Positions 26,063-34,949 of a stretch of DNA of 64,000 nucleotides are shown here, one piece after another. The position numbers were made by a program, and so were the translations under genes. The stretch covers positions 1 to 64,000 of the forward strand of contig NZ_RPDJ01000017.1 in NCBI RefSeq assembly GCF_004023625.1, read 5' to 3'. The stretch comes from Streptomyces cavernae. Lineage in GTDB: Bacteria; Actinomycetota; Actinomycetes; Streptomycetales; Streptomycetaceae. The stretch's first letter is position 1. Every line of letters starts with the position of its first letter. The notes beneath the pieces are model-generated. The model was not told the DNA's origin. It saw only the letters and a list, made by a program, of their open reading frames with translations, and made no database searches.

Positions 26063-26330
26063 GGCGATGAGAAATTCCCCTTACAGATTGCGATCCAGTT
26101 CTCCTGAATACAACTGAACTGTAGCCCGACTCGTCGCTCCACATCACGGCCGCGCCTCCTTCGCTAGTGAATTCTCTAGGGTCAAGCAATGGCTCCATCG
26201 CCAGGGCCTGTTCCAAGATGGGTCGCATGACCTGCGGCAGCTCAGCATCAGGTGCCTGACTGACGCTGGAAGGTCGGTCACCAGAGCGACGACGGGGCTG
26301 CCAACCGCGACCAGGCGCCCGACCCGGCGT
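26063..26330 (-). other. Possible remnant of the upstream part of the LuxR/LAL regulator
   Basis: The minus frame from ~26275 to ~26075 lacks stops and reads protein-like, including PQVMRPILEQALAMEPLLD and DPREFTSEGGAAVMWSDE, in the style of the linker of LAL regulators. It is out of frame with the LuxR gene, whose own frame has a TAA 21 nt before the ATG. I cannot show that it is translated. Otherwise the stretch holds only the presumed LuxR promoter. Confidence 0.35.
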
Positions 26331-26552
26331 CCTCCGGCCGGTTACCCGGGCGGCCTCCGACCGGTGAACCGGGCGACCTCCGACCGGTGACCCGCCAACC
26401 TCCGACCGGTGACCCGCCAACCTCCGACCGGTGACCCGCCAACCTCCGACCGGTGACCCGGCGACCTCCGGCCGGTGACCCGGCGACCTCCGGCCGGTGA
26501 CCCGGCGACCTCCGGCCGGTGACCCGCCGACCTCCGACCGGCGAGACCCAGG
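26331..26552. repeat. 22/23-bp tandem repeat, ~10 copies
   Basis: Units of the form CCTCCGACCGGTGACCCGCC recur ten times, first at 23-bp and then at 22-bp period, with third-position-like variation. There are no unique spacers between units. It sits just past the 3' end of the ABC transporter gene. Confidence 0.92.
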
Positions 26553-26574
26553 CGTGTATCCGCCCGCCGGCCGC

Positions 26575-28506
26575 CTAGACCGCGGCCTCCTCCGCCGCGA
26601 CCGGGGTCGCTCCGCACCCGGGCTCCGCGCACACCGCCACGTCCGCCGGCTCGTCGAACTGCGTGCGGTACAGCTCCGCGTAGCGGCCTTCGGCCGCCAG
26701 GAGTTCCTCGTGCGTGCCGCGTTCCACGATCCGGCCGGCCTCGACGACCAGGATCAGGTCGGCGGCGCGTACGGTCGACAGCCGGTGAGCGATCACCACC
26801 GCCGTGCGCTCGTGCAGTGCCTCGGCGAGAGCCTCCTGGACGGCCGCCTCCGAGGTGTTGTCCAGGTGAGCCGTCGCCTCGTCGAGGATGACCACACGCT
26901 GGCGGGCCAGCAGCAGCCGGGCGATGGTCATGCGTTGGCGTTCGCCGCCGGACAGGCGGTAGCCGCGTTCGCCGACCACGGTGTCGAGGCCGTCGGGCAG
27001 GGAGAGCACGAGGTCGGCGAGGCGGGCCCGACGCAGGGCTTCCCAGAGGTCGTCGTCGGTGGCGTCGGGGCGGGCGAGCAGCAGGTTGGCGCGGACGGTG
27101 TCGTGGAAGAGGTGGCCGTCCTGAGTGACCATGCCGAGGGTGCCGCGCAGGGACTCGGCGCTCAGGTCGCGTACGTCGACGCCGCCGATGCGGACGGCTC
27201 CCTCGTCGGTGTCGTACAGCCGCGGCAGCAGCTGGGCGATGGTGGACTTGCCGGCGCCTGAGGAGCCGACGAGGGCCACGGTCTGTCCGGGTTCGGCGCG
27301 GAACGACACGCCGTGCAGGACCTCGGAGCCGCCGCGGGTATCGAGGGCGGCGACCTCCTCCAGGGAGGCCAGGGACACCTTGTCGGCGGACGGGTAGCCG
27401 AAGCGGACGTCGTCGAACTCTACGGAGACCGGGCCGTCGGGGACCGACCGGGCGTCCGGCTTCTCCTCGATCAGGGGCTTCAGGTCGAGGACCTCGAAGA
27501 CCCGCTCGAAGCTGACGAGTGCGCTCATCACCTCGACGCGGGCACCCGCGAGGGAGGTCAGCGGGGCGTAGAGGCGGGTGAGCAGCAGGGCGAGGGAGAC
27601 CACGGCGCCCGGTTCGAGGCTGCCGCGCAGCGCGAACCAGCCGCCGAGGCCGTAGACCAGCGCCAGGGCGAGCGCGGAGACCAGGGTGAGCGCGGTGATG
27701 AACGCCGACTGCGCCATGGCGGTGCGCACGCCGATGTCCCGGACACGGGAGGCGCGGGCCGCGAACTCCGCGGACTCGTCGTCCGGGCGGCCGAACAGTT
27801 TCACCAGCGTGGCGCCGGGTGCGGAGAACCGCTCGGTCATCCGGGTGCCCATGGCGGCGTTGAGGTCGGCGGCCTCCCGCTGGAGCCGCGCCATCCGGCT
27901 GCCCATGCGCCGCGCCGGCACGACGAACACCGGCAGCAGGGCCAGTGCGAGCAGGGTGATCTGCCAGGACAGGGTGAGCATCACACCGAGCGTCAGCAGC
28001 AGCGTGACCAGGTTGCCCACCACCCCGGACAGGGTGTTGCTGAAGGCGCGCTGGGCGCCGATCACGTCGTTGTTGAGTCGGCTGACGAGCGCTCCCGTAC
28101 GGGTACGTGTGAAGAACGCGACCGGCATCCGCTGTACGTGGTCGAAGACGGCCGTCCGCAGGTCGAGGATGAGGCTCTCCCCGAGGGTCGCCGACAGCAG
28201 GCGGCCGAGCAGGCCGAGGGCGGCCTCGGCGAGCGCGATCACCGCGATGAGCGCGGCGATCCCCACGACCGTACCCTCGTCCTTGCCGTGCACGATCGCG
28301 TCGACGACGTGGCCGGCGAGTACGGGCGTCGCCACGGCGAGCAGTGCGCCCACCACGCTCAGCAGGACGAACTGGATGATCCGGCGGCGGTGCGGGCGGG
28401 CGAAGGCGGCGATGCGACGCAGGGTCGCGCGGGCGAAAGGACGGTTCTGCTTTTGAGCGTTCATGACGCTGTGCAGTTGCATCCATGCGGTGGTCTCCAT
28501 GCTCAT
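26575..28506 (-). CDS. ABC transporter, fused permease and ATPase (multidrug-exporter type)
   Basis: Half-size ABC exporter of 643 residues acting as a homodimer in the cytoplasmic membrane. Six transmembrane helices lie in ~45-320 (e.g. IIQFVLLSVVGALLAVATPV, NLVTLLLTLGVMLTLSW). The ATPase domain (~360-610) has Walker A VGSSGAGKSTIAQ (~414), the signature LSGGERQRMTIAR (~518), Walker B VVILDEATAHLD and the H-loop VVIAHRLST. A short tail ends in a Cys-containing PADVAVCAEPGCGATP. The start is taken at ATG 28506 because a strong MerR/SoxR-like promoter ends there, implying a leaderless message; a second ATG lies two codons on. Resembles drug exporters of actinomycetes that respond to redox-active compounds. 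Confidence 0.92.
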   Translation of the reverse strand: MSMETTAWMQLHSVMNAQKQNRPFARATLRRIAAFARPHRRRIIQFVLLSVVGALLAVATPVLAGHVVDAIVHGKDEGTVVGIAALIAVIALAEAALGLLGRLLSATLGESLILDLRTAVFDHVQRMPVAFFTRTRTGALVSRLNNDVIGAQRAFSNTLSGVVGNLVTLLLTLGVMLTLSWQITLLALALLPVFVVPARRMGSRMARLQREAADLNAAMGTRMTERFSAPGATLVKLFGRPDDESAEFAARASRVRDIGVRTAMAQSAFITALTLVSALALALVYGLGGWFALRGSLEPGAVVSLALLLTRLYAPLTSLAGARVEVMSALVSFERVFEVLDLKPLIEEKPDARSVPDGPVSVEFDDVRFGYPSADKVSLASLEEVAALDTRGGSEVLHGVSFRAEPGQTVALVGSSGAGKSTIAQLLPRLYDTDEGAVRIGGVDVRDLSAESLRGTLGMVTQDGHLFHDTVRANLLLARPDATDDDLWEALRRARLADLVLSLPDGLDTVVGERGYRLSGGERQRMTIARLLLARQRVVILDEATAHLDNTSEAAVQEALAEALHERTAVVIAHRLSTVRAADLILVVEAGRIVERGTHEELLAAEGRYAELYRTQFDEPADVAVCAEPGCGATPVAAEEAAV

Positions 28507-28513
28507 GAGGGAG

Positions 28514-28544
28514 ACGGTAGGACCTCGACCAATGTTGAGGTCAA
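28514..28544 (-). promoter_or_regulatory. MerR/SoxR-type promoter and operator of the ABC exporter
   Basis: On the minus strand TTGACC (28544-28539) and TACCGT (28519-28514) are separated by 19 bp, the over-long spacer typical of MerR-family-activated promoters. The spacer contains the dyad GACCTCAACATTGGTCGAGGTC, close to the known SoxR box (CCTCAA...TTGAGG). The predicted start site falls on the ATG. The layout is visible; SoxR control is inferred. Confidence 0.7.
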
Positions 28545-28647
28545 GGACCGTCCGGGAAACCCCGCGTCCCTCCCTTGCCCGGCGTGTCAGCCCGTGGCCG
28601 CCCGCTCGCAACCCGATGTTGGTGCGGCATGGGGAACCTCTGCTGAT

Positions 28648-29652
28648 GTGACGGTGCTCCGAATTCCCCCAGAGCTCCCCGAACTCCCCGAGGAGCTCGG
28701 CAAGCGCACTCCCCGGCGCTTTGCCGCACGCTACGTACGACAGGTCCTGTGCCTGCTGCCGCTCGCCCTCGTCCTCGTGGTGGCCGTGCGCCACTGGTCC
28801 GTGCTGGCGGAGGGAATCGGCCATCTGCGGTCGGCCGAGTGGCCCTGGCTGCTGGCCGCCGGCTGCGCGACCTGTCTGACGTGGGTCGCCGCCGCCGTGA
28901 CCCGGCAGGGGGCGGTGGTGGAACGACTGCCCGCACGGCGGCTGCTGGCCACCCAGTTCGCGGCGGGCGCGGCCAACCATCTGCTGCCCACCGGGCTCGG
29001 CGCGAGTGCGGTGAACCTGCGGTTCATGACCGTGTGCGGTCTGACGCTCGCGCGCTCCTCGGCCGCCCTCGCGCTGTATCTGCTCGCGGAGTCGATCATG
29101 CGCGTCGCCCTGCTGCTGACGCTGCTGCTGGTGTTCCCGAACGCCCTGCGCGTCGGCTCGCTGGTGCCGGACGCCGCGATCGGCCCGCTGCTGATCGCCC
29201 TGGGCGCTGCCGCGTGCGTCGCGGTGGCGGCCCTGTTCCTAGTGCGGAGGCTGCGGACGGCCGTGCTCTCGTTCCTGCGCACCGCGCTCGGCGAGGCACG
29301 CTCGGTGCACACCAAACCGGCCCGGGCGATGGCCCTGTGGGGCGGTTCGCTCGCCTTCCCCGTGCTGCAGGCGTCCGGCCTGGCCGCGGTGGGGCTGGCG
29401 CTCGGCCTGGACGTGCCCGTGATGCACATGATCGTCGCGTATCTCGCCGCGACCGTCGCGGTCGCGATGGTGCCGACCCCGGGCGGGATCGGCTCGGTGG
29501 AGGCCGCGCTGATCATCGCCCTGGTGGCGGCGGGCGGCGCGGCGGCCGTGGCGACGGCGGTGGTACTGGCGTACCGGATCATCACCGTGTGGCTGCCGTT
29601 GCTGCCGGGGGCGCTGACGCTGGGCGCGCTGGTGCGGCTGAAGGTGATCTGA
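28648..29652 (+). CDS. Lysylphosphatidylglycerol-synthase-TM-like membrane protein (UPF0104)
   Basis: 334-residue polytopic membrane protein with about eight hydrophobic segments (VLCLLPLALVLVVAVRHW, RVALLLTLLLVFPNAL, LIALGAAACVAVAALFLVRR, GALTLGALVRLKVI end). The GLGASAVNLRFMTVCGL and VPTPGGIGSVEAALI blocks match the flippase-like domain of the LPG synthase TM family (PF03706). The catalytic lysyl-transferase domain of MprF is absent, so it is a stand-alone transporter-like member of unknown substrate. GTG 28648 is chosen from the first in-frame start after the divergent promoter; GTG 28654 is equally possible. The 296 bp after it (29653-29948) shows no convincing gene. Confidence 0.82.
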   Translation: MTVLRIPPELPELPEELGKRTPRRFAARYVRQVLCLLPLALVLVVAVRHWSVLAEGIGHLRSAEWPWLLAAGCATCLTWVAAAVTRQGAVVERLPARRLLATQFAAGAANHLLPTGLGASAVNLRFMTVCGLTLARSSAALALYLLAESIMRVALLLTLLLVFPNALRVGSLVPDAAIGPLLIALGAAACVAVAALFLVRRLRTAVLSFLRTALGEARSVHTKPARAMALWGGSLAFPVLQASGLAAVGLALGLDVPVMHMIVAYLAATVAVAMVPTPGGIGSVEAALIIALVAAGGAAAVATAVVLAYRIITVWLPLLPGALTLGALVRLKVI

Positions 29653-29948
29653 ACCGCCGCCATCACAGCGTGCAATGCATGAACTCCGCTGTGGAGCACC
29701 GGCGTTGACGGCTAGCTTGGGTGGGTGGCGTGTCTCACAAAGGTGTTCGCGGAGGGGGTGGACGGACCGGCCGAGATCCCATGCCCTGGTGAGAGGCGCC
29801 CGTCCACATGCGGCAGGATGAACGATCGTGCCGGAGGACGACGAGGTCCCCGGCCCGATCGCGCGTTCCAGATTCGAGCAGGTGGCAAGGTGACGACTCT
29901 TCACATCCGGAGTACGACGACAGGGCCTGGTCCCGCGGGAGGTGACCG

Positions 29949-31040
29949 GTGACCCGGGCGCTCACGCTGCACGACTTCATCGTCGCCGGGATCGCGGTGG
30001 TCGCCGGTGTCGTGGCGGCCGTGCTCCTGCGTATGCTGCTGCGCTGGCTCGGCAGGCATGCCACCAGAACCCGGTGGGCCGGTGACGACGTCCTCGTGGA
30101 CGCGTTGCGGGCCCTGGTGCCGCTGAGCGCGGTCGCCGCCGGCCTTGCCTCGGCCGCCGCGGTGCTGCCGCTCACCGCGGGGGTGGGCCGTACGGTGAAC
30201 CGGTCCCTGACGGTGCTTCTCATCCTGGCCACGACCGTGACCGCGGCCCGGCTGATCACCGGTCTGGTCCGCGAACTGGCGCAGTCCCGCTCGGGCGTCG
30301 CCGGGTCGGCCACCATATTCGTCAACATCACGCGCGTCGTGGTGCTGGCGATCGGTTTCCTGGTCATGCTGCAGAGCCTCGGGATCTCCATCACGCCCCT
30401 GCTCACCGCGCTGGGCGTGGGTGGTCTGGCGGTCGCGCTGGCGCTCCAGGACACGCTCGCCAACCTCTTCGCGGGCGTCCACATCCTGGCGTCCAACACG
30501 GTCCAGCCCGGTGACTACATCCGGCTCAGCAGCGGTGAGGAGGGCTATGTCGTCGACATCAACTGGCGCAACACGACGATCAAGGAGCTCTCCAACAACC
30601 TGGTCATCATCCCCAACGGCCAGCTGGCCGGCACCAACATGACCAACTTCAACCGCCCTGAGCAGGAGATGACCCTGCTGGTCCAGGTGGGCGTCGGCTA
30701 CGACAGTGACCTGGAGCACGTGGAGCGGGTGACCATGGAGGTCGTCTCCGAGGTGATGAAGAACGTGGAGGGCGCGCTGCCGGAGCATGAACCGCTCGTG
30801 CGGTTCCATACGTTCGGGGACTCGCGGATCAGCTTCACCGTCATCCTGGGCGTCGGTGAGTTCAGCGACCAGTACCGGATCAAGCACGAGTTCATCAAGC
30901 GGCTGCACAAGCGCTACCAGGTCGAGGGCATTCGCATCCCGGCCCCGACCCGTACGGTGGCGCTGCACCCGGGCGGGGCGGCGCTGCCGCCGGAGATGGA
31001 GATCCCGATGCAGCGGGAGTCGTCGACGCCGCTGGTGTGA
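29949..31040 (+). CDS. MscS-family mechanosensitive ion channel
   Basis: 363 residues forming a small-conductance channel that releases solutes on hypo-osmotic shock. Three N-terminal membrane helices (IVAGIAVVAGVVAAVLLRML, VPLSAVAAGLASAAAVLPL, VVVLAIGFLVMLQSLGISI) precede the pore helix (LLTALGVGGLAVALALQDTL) and the beta domain (NTVQPGDYIRLSSGEEGYV, VDINWRNTTIKELSNNLVII). These are the standard MscS blocks. GTG 29949 follows GGGAGG by ~6 nt. Downstream is a strong terminator, so it is probably monocistronic. Confidence 0.93.
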   Translation: MTRALTLHDFIVAGIAVVAGVVAAVLLRMLLRWLGRHATRTRWAGDDVLVDALRALVPLSAVAAGLASAAAVLPLTAGVGRTVNRSLTVLLILATTVTAARLITGLVRELAQSRSGVAGSATIFVNITRVVVLAIGFLVMLQSLGISITPLLTALGVGGLAVALALQDTLANLFAGVHILASNTVQPGDYIRLSSGEEGYVVDINWRNTTIKELSNNLVIIPNGQLAGTNMTNFNRPEQEMTLLVQVGVGYDSDLEHVERVTMEVVSEVMKNVEGALPEHEPLVRFHTFGDSRISFTVILGVGEFSDQYRIKHEFIKRLHKRYQVEGIRIPAPTRTVALHPGGAALPPEMEIPMQRESSTPLV

Positions 31041-31055
31041 CACCGGTCGTCCCGA

Positions 31056-31089
31056 GGGGGCGGCGGACGGGCATCCGTCCGCCGCCCCC
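31056..31089 (+). terminator. 15-bp perfect hairpin after mscS
   Basis: GGGGGCGGCGGACGG and CCGTCCGCCGCCCCC form an exact stem on a GCAT loop, 16 bp past the channel stop codon. Confidence 0.85.
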
Positions 31090-31291
31090 TGTGGTTCAGG
31101 ACCTGTTATTCCGCCGGACAGCGGCGGGTGCCGCTGCCGGATGCGACGACCGTGCACTGCCACCGGCGCCGCACGCGCGGGTTACGGTGCACCCATGCGC
31201 AGCGGCTCCACCGACGATCCGTCAGGGCGGTCTCGGAAGGCGGAACGGCACCCGGCCGGTCGCCGTGCAGGCCCGTGCCAGAGACCTCGCG

Positions 31292-32311
31292 TCACCGCGC
31301 CGCAGCGGGCCCCACCAGCTCCGACAGGACGTCCTCCATCGTCACGAAGCCGAGGACCTTGCCCGTCGCGCCCGTCACGGCGGCGAGGTGGCCGCCCGCC
31401 GCGCGCAGTGCGGTGAGGGTGTCGTCGAGCGGTGTGTCGATACGGACCCGGGTGACCGGGTGCAGCGCGGCGCGCGGGAACGGCCGGTCGCGGTCCGTGG
31501 CGCCGAGGGTGTCCTTGATGTGCAGATAGCCGAGCAGCGTGTCGTCGGGGCCGATCACCGGGAAGCGGGAGTAGCCCGCCTCCGCGGCGACGCGTTCCAG
31601 ACCGGCGGGAGTGATCGTGTGGTCCACCGTCCGCATCCTGCGCGCCGGTACGAGGATCTCGCCGACCGGGCGCGAGCCCAGCTCCAGCGCGTCCCGCAGC
31701 CTCTCCCCGTCGGCGGGGCTCAGCAGTCCCGCCTCGCTGGAGTCGAGGACCATCTGGGCCAACTGGTCGTCCGTGAACACCGATTCGACCTCGTCCTTCG
31801 GGTCGACCCGCAGCAGCCTCAGCAGGACGTTGGCGAAGGCGTTGACGCCGAATACGACCGGCCGGAGCGCCCGGGTGAGGGCGACCAGCGCCGGTCCGAG
31901 GAGCAGCGCGGTCGGCGCGGGGGCGGCGAGCGCGATGTTCTTCGGCACCATCTCGCCGATCAGCATGTGAAGGTAGGTCGCCAGGGTCAGGGCGATGACG
32001 AAGGCGATCGGGTGCACCAGCGCGTCCGGCATGCGGACCGCCGCGAAGACCGGCTCCAGCAGATGCGCGATGGCGGGTTCCGCGACCGCGCCGAGGACCA
32101 GCGAGGAGACGGTGATCCCGAGTTGAGCGGTGGCCATCATGGCGGACAGGTGTTCAAGGCCCCACAGGGTGATCCGGGCGCGGGTGTCGCCCTCGCGGGC
32201 ACGCGGCTCGATCTGGCTGCGGCGTACCGAGATCAGCGCGAACTCGGCGCCCACGAAGAAGGCGTTGGTGAGCAGGGTCAGGGCCCCGACGAGGAGTTGG
32301 AGCGCGGTCAT
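31292..32311 (-). CDS. CNNM/DUF21 and CBS-domain membrane protein
   Basis: 339 residues. The N-terminal ~185 residues are a DUF21/CNNM transmembrane domain (LLTNAFFVGAEFALISVRRS, AQLGITVSSLVLGAVAEPAI, IGEMVPKNIALAAP) and ~200-325 a CBS pair (EILVPARRMRTVDHTI, YSRFPVIGPDDTLLGYLHIK, GFVTMEDVLSELVG). Members are linked to Mg2+/Co2+ efflux or resistance and to haemolysin-C-like proteins. It lacks the CorC_HlyC domain present in its partner. ATG 32311 overlaps the partner's TGA (ATGA), so the two paralogues are co-translated and may form a heterodimer. Confidence 0.9.
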   Translation of the reverse strand: MTALQLLVGALTLLTNAFFVGAEFALISVRRSQIEPRAREGDTRARITLWGLEHLSAMMATAQLGITVSSLVLGAVAEPAIAHLLEPVFAAVRMPDALVHPIAFVIALTLATYLHMLIGEMVPKNIALAAPAPTALLLGPALVALTRALRPVVFGVNAFANVLLRLLRVDPKDEVESVFTDDQLAQMVLDSSEAGLLSPADGERLRDALELGSRPVGEILVPARRMRTVDHTITPAGLERVAAEAGYSRFPVIGPDDTLLGYLHIKDTLGATDRDRPFPRAALHPVTRVRIDTPLDDTLTALRAAGGHLAAVTGATGKVLGFVTMEDVLSELVGPAAAR

Positions 32312-33633
32312 CGGGCCTCCTTGCTTTCCTGCCGGGGCGCGGCGGTGATGCGGACGCGGTCCGCGCGGCGGTGTGCGACCTCAAGGACGGCGAGCTCCCA
32401 GCCCTCGAACGTGACGCCGTCGCCCTTGGCGGGTATCCGGCCGAGCCGGGTGGCGACGAGTCCGGCGACCGTCTCGTAGGGGCCCTCGGGCGCCGTGAGG
32501 CCGATGTCGGCCAGCTGGTCGATGCGGACGCCACCGTCGACTTCCCACACCGGGCGGCCATCGGTCACACCGGAGGCGGGCAGCAGATCGGGGGTCTCGT
32601 CTGGGTCGTGCTCGTCGCGCACCTCGCCGACGACCTCCTCGACGATGTCCTCCACCGTCGCCACGCCGGCCGTGCCGCCGTACTCGTCGATGACGACGGC
32701 CATGGTCCGCCTCTCCCGCAGCCGCTCCAGGAGACGGTCGGCGGGCAGGCTGTCGGGCACCAGCAGCGGTGCGGTGGCCAGTTCGGTGACGGGTTTCTGC
32801 CTCCGCTCCTCCGGGCGCAGGGCGAGAACGTCGCGGATGTGGACGGTGCCGATGACGTCGTCCAGGCTGTCGCGGTAGACCGGGAAGCGGGACAGGCCGG
32901 TGGCGTGGCTGAGGTTGGCGGCGTCGGCGGCCGTGGCGTGCGCCTGAAGCGCGCGGACGTCCACCCGCGGTGTCATCACGTTCTCTGCCGTCAGCTCCCC
33001 CAGGTGCAGGGTGCGGACGAACAGTTCCGCCGAGTCCGCCTCGAGGGCGCCCTCGGCCGCCGAGTGCCGCGCCAGCGCCACCAGTTCCTCGGGGGTGCGC
33101 GCGGACGCCAGTTCCTCGGCGGGCTCCAGGCCGAAGCGCCGTACGACGCGGTTTGCGGTGTCGTTCAGATGCCGGATGAACGGCCCGAACACGGCGGTGA
33201 AGCCGCGCTGCGGTCCGGCGACCACCTTGGCCACGGCCAGCGGACGGGAGATGGCCCAGTTCTTGGGCACCAGTTCGCCCACGACCATCAGGACCACGGT
33301 GGACACGACGACGCCGAGCACGGTGGCGACCGCGGAGGCCGCACCGCCCAGACCGGCCGTCTCGAGCGGGCCGGCGAGCAGGGCGGCGAGGGACGGCTCG
33401 GCGAGCATGCCGATCACCAGGGAGGTGACGGTGATCCCGAGCTGGGCGCCGGAGAGCTGGAAGGTGAGCCGGCGAACGGCCTGCAGTGCGCTGTCCGCAC
33501 CGCGCTCGCCCGCCGCCGCGGCCCGCTCCAGATCCGCTCGCTCGACGGTGGTCAGCGAGAACTCGGCCGCGACGAAGAGCGCGCAGGTCACAGTGAGCAG
33601 GAGGGCGAGCAGGAGAAGCAGGATCTCGGTCAC
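32308..33633 (-). CDS. CNNM/DUF21-CBS-CorC_HlyC membrane protein
   Basis: 441 residues, the larger of two tandem paralogues. DUF21 transmembrane domain (TVTCALFVAAEFSLTTVERA, AQLGITVTSLVIGMLAEPSL, VGELVPKNWAISRP), a CBS pair (NVMTPRVDVRAL, LSRFPVYRDSLDDVIGTVHI, MAVVIDEYGGTAGVATVEDI) and a C-terminal CorC_HlyC domain (~345-430). Likely involved in divalent cation export. GTG 33633, opening with TEILLLLLALL, fits the family's usual N-terminus; an in-frame ATG at 33666 would add 11 proline-rich residues. First gene of the pair. The 262-bp region upstream (33634-33895) shows a possible TTGCCA/CGTACT promoter and no other gene. Confidence 0.9.
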   Translation of the reverse strand: MTEILLLLLALLLTVTCALFVAAEFSLTTVERADLERAAAAGERGADSALQAVRRLTFQLSGAQLGITVTSLVIGMLAEPSLAALLAGPLETAGLGGAASAVATVLGVVVSTVVLMVVGELVPKNWAISRPLAVAKVVAGPQRGFTAVFGPFIRHLNDTANRVVRRFGLEPAEELASARTPEELVALARHSAAEGALEADSAELFVRTLHLGELTAENVMTPRVDVRALQAHATAADAANLSHATGLSRFPVYRDSLDDVIGTVHIRDVLALRPEERRQKPVTELATAPLLVPDSLPADRLLERLRERRTMAVVIDEYGGTAGVATVEDIVEEVVGEVRDEHDPDETPDLLPASGVTDGRPVWEVDGGVRIDQLADIGLTAPEGPYETVAGLVATRLGRIPAKGDGVTFEGWELAVLEVAHRRADRVRITAAPRQESKEAR

Positions 33634-33895
33634 CGGGCCACCGCCGGGCGGTGGTTCGAGGGCCATGGACGGCTGGTACTGGGAGGCTCACCCATTGCGG
33701 GACTGCCACTCCTTCGGTTCGTGGGGCGGATCTGCTCTTCGTGTGGGAGACGTGCGGAGAGCAGTACGCCACCATAGTAAAGGAATGGCAAAGCGGAGCG
33801 TAGTACCCTAACCTTCCACGTGCTCGCAGACGTTGTCGCCGCACAGGAAGGAGCGGACGCCACCATGGTGTTCGGACGGCCGCCCGGCTCGCTCG

Positions 33896-34294
33896 TCAGC
33901 GGTCCGCGGCATCCGGGGTGATCCGCCGGTACGCGGCGCGGGCGTTGACGATCCTGGCCAGCACGGTACCCGCGATCGCGGCCGCCAGCAGGCAGCCGAG
34001 CCACAGGGTGTCCCGGTGCCCGGCCCAGGTCAGCCGGCCCGCGGGCGGAATGCCGAAGCCGTTGAGGAACAGCCAGCAGAGCACGGCCGTGCCGGGGGCC
34101 GCGACGAACCGCGCACACAGCCCCAGCAGACCGGCGAAGAGCGAGAGCCCCACGAGCGCGAGGGTCGGACCGGCCGGGCTGAGGACCGCAACCAGCAGCA
34201 GCGCCCCACCGAAGGCCGCGGACCAGACGAGTGGGGTGGCGACCGGACTGGGCACGGCACGTGCCTCACTGGTGACCTGCCTCCACTCGATCAT
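33896..34294 (-). CDS. Small integral membrane protein, unknown function
   Basis: 132 residues with four predicted membrane segments: TPLVWSAAFGGALLLVAVLS, LALVGLSLFAGLLGLCARFV, APGTAVLCWLFLNGFGI and LWLGCLLAAAIAGTVLARIV. The loop AGRLTWAGHRDTLWLG and pattern resemble the membrane-sensor module (DUF4118-like) of some histidine kinases without the kinase. ATG 34294 follows GGAAGGAG at 7 nt, a strong ribosome site. It is divergent from the KhtTU-like antiporter genes with ~165 bp between them, suggesting shared regulation. Confidence 0.72.
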   Translation of the reverse strand: MIEWRQVTSEARAVPSPVATPLVWSAAFGGALLLVAVLSPAGPTLALVGLSLFAGLLGLCARFVAAPGTAVLCWLFLNGFGIPPAGRLTWAGHRDTLWLGCLLAAAIAGTVLARIVNARAAYRRITPDAADR

Positions 34295-34459
34295 CCCGAT
34301 ACTCCTTCCCCGCGCGCCGGCTGGGGCCCGGTGCGCGCTCTCCGGAGGAGGATTCTCCCACCGGAAAGCAGGTGTTCGCTGCGACTGCCGGGATCGCCGG
34401 GCCCGCCCGCGGCCCGCGGAAACCATCATTCGAGACAGAGCACGACGGAGAGGACGATC

Positions 34460-34945
34460 GTGGGTGCACCCCGCCTGAGCAGTACGCCGTTGCCCGGAAT
34501 CGGTGTCCGTTACGACCTGACGACGCGCGAGCAACGCAGGCTGTCGGTGGTCGCGCACCGGGAGGGAGGGCGGACGCTCAGCGCGTACCGCGTGGACGAC
34601 CCGGACGCGTGCGCCCTGTCCGTGCGGCTGACACCGGGTGAGACGGAGGCGCTCATCGACGCCCTGATGCCCGCCCACCACAGCCCGAACCTGCTGTCCA
34701 CCACCGAGCTCGGACTGGTGGCCGAGCGCATCGAGCTGTCGTCGGTCTCGCACTGGAACGGACGGGTGCTCGGCGAGACCCGGCTGCGGACCGAGACGGG
34801 GGCCTCCGTCGTGGCCGTGCTCCGGCGGGCCGGGGCGATCCCCTCCCCCGCGCCGGACTTCCGGCTGGCCGGCGGGGACACGCTGATCGTCATCGGCACC
34901 CGGGAGGGCGTGGAGACGGCCGCGGCGATACTCGGACGGGAGTGA
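34460..34945 (+). CDS. Regulatory RCK_C/TrkA_C subunit of a K+/H+ antiporter (KhtT-like)
   Basis: 161 residues, cytosolic. The first ~75 residues (LPGIGVRYDLTTREQRRLSV, VRLTPGETEALIDAL) match the N-terminal domain of KhtT-type proteins. The last ~75 form a TrkA_C/RCK_C domain (GETRLRTETGASVVAVLRRA, DTLIVIGTREGVETAAAIL). Such subunits gate the adjacent CPA2 antiporter in response to ligand or pH. GTG 34460 follows GGAGAGGA. The stop is only 4 bp from the antiporter start, so they form an operon. Confidence 0.87.
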   Translation: MGAPRLSSTPLPGIGVRYDLTTREQRRLSVVAHREGGRTLSAYRVDDPDACALSVRLTPGETEALIDALMPAHHSPNLLSTTELGLVAERIELSSVSHWNGRVLGETRLRTETGASVVAVLRRAGAIPSPAPDFRLAGGDTLIVIGTREGVETAAAILGRE

Positions 34946-34949
34946 TTCG

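Noticed and set aside
26331..26552. Possible CRISPR array
   Set aside because: The 22/23-bp units are directly contiguous with no unique spacers, and no cas genes are present.
33865..33921. Short plus-strand frame after AGGAAGGAG
   Set aside because: It overlaps the 3' end of the minus-strand membrane-protein gene and encodes only 18 residues with no recognisable feature.
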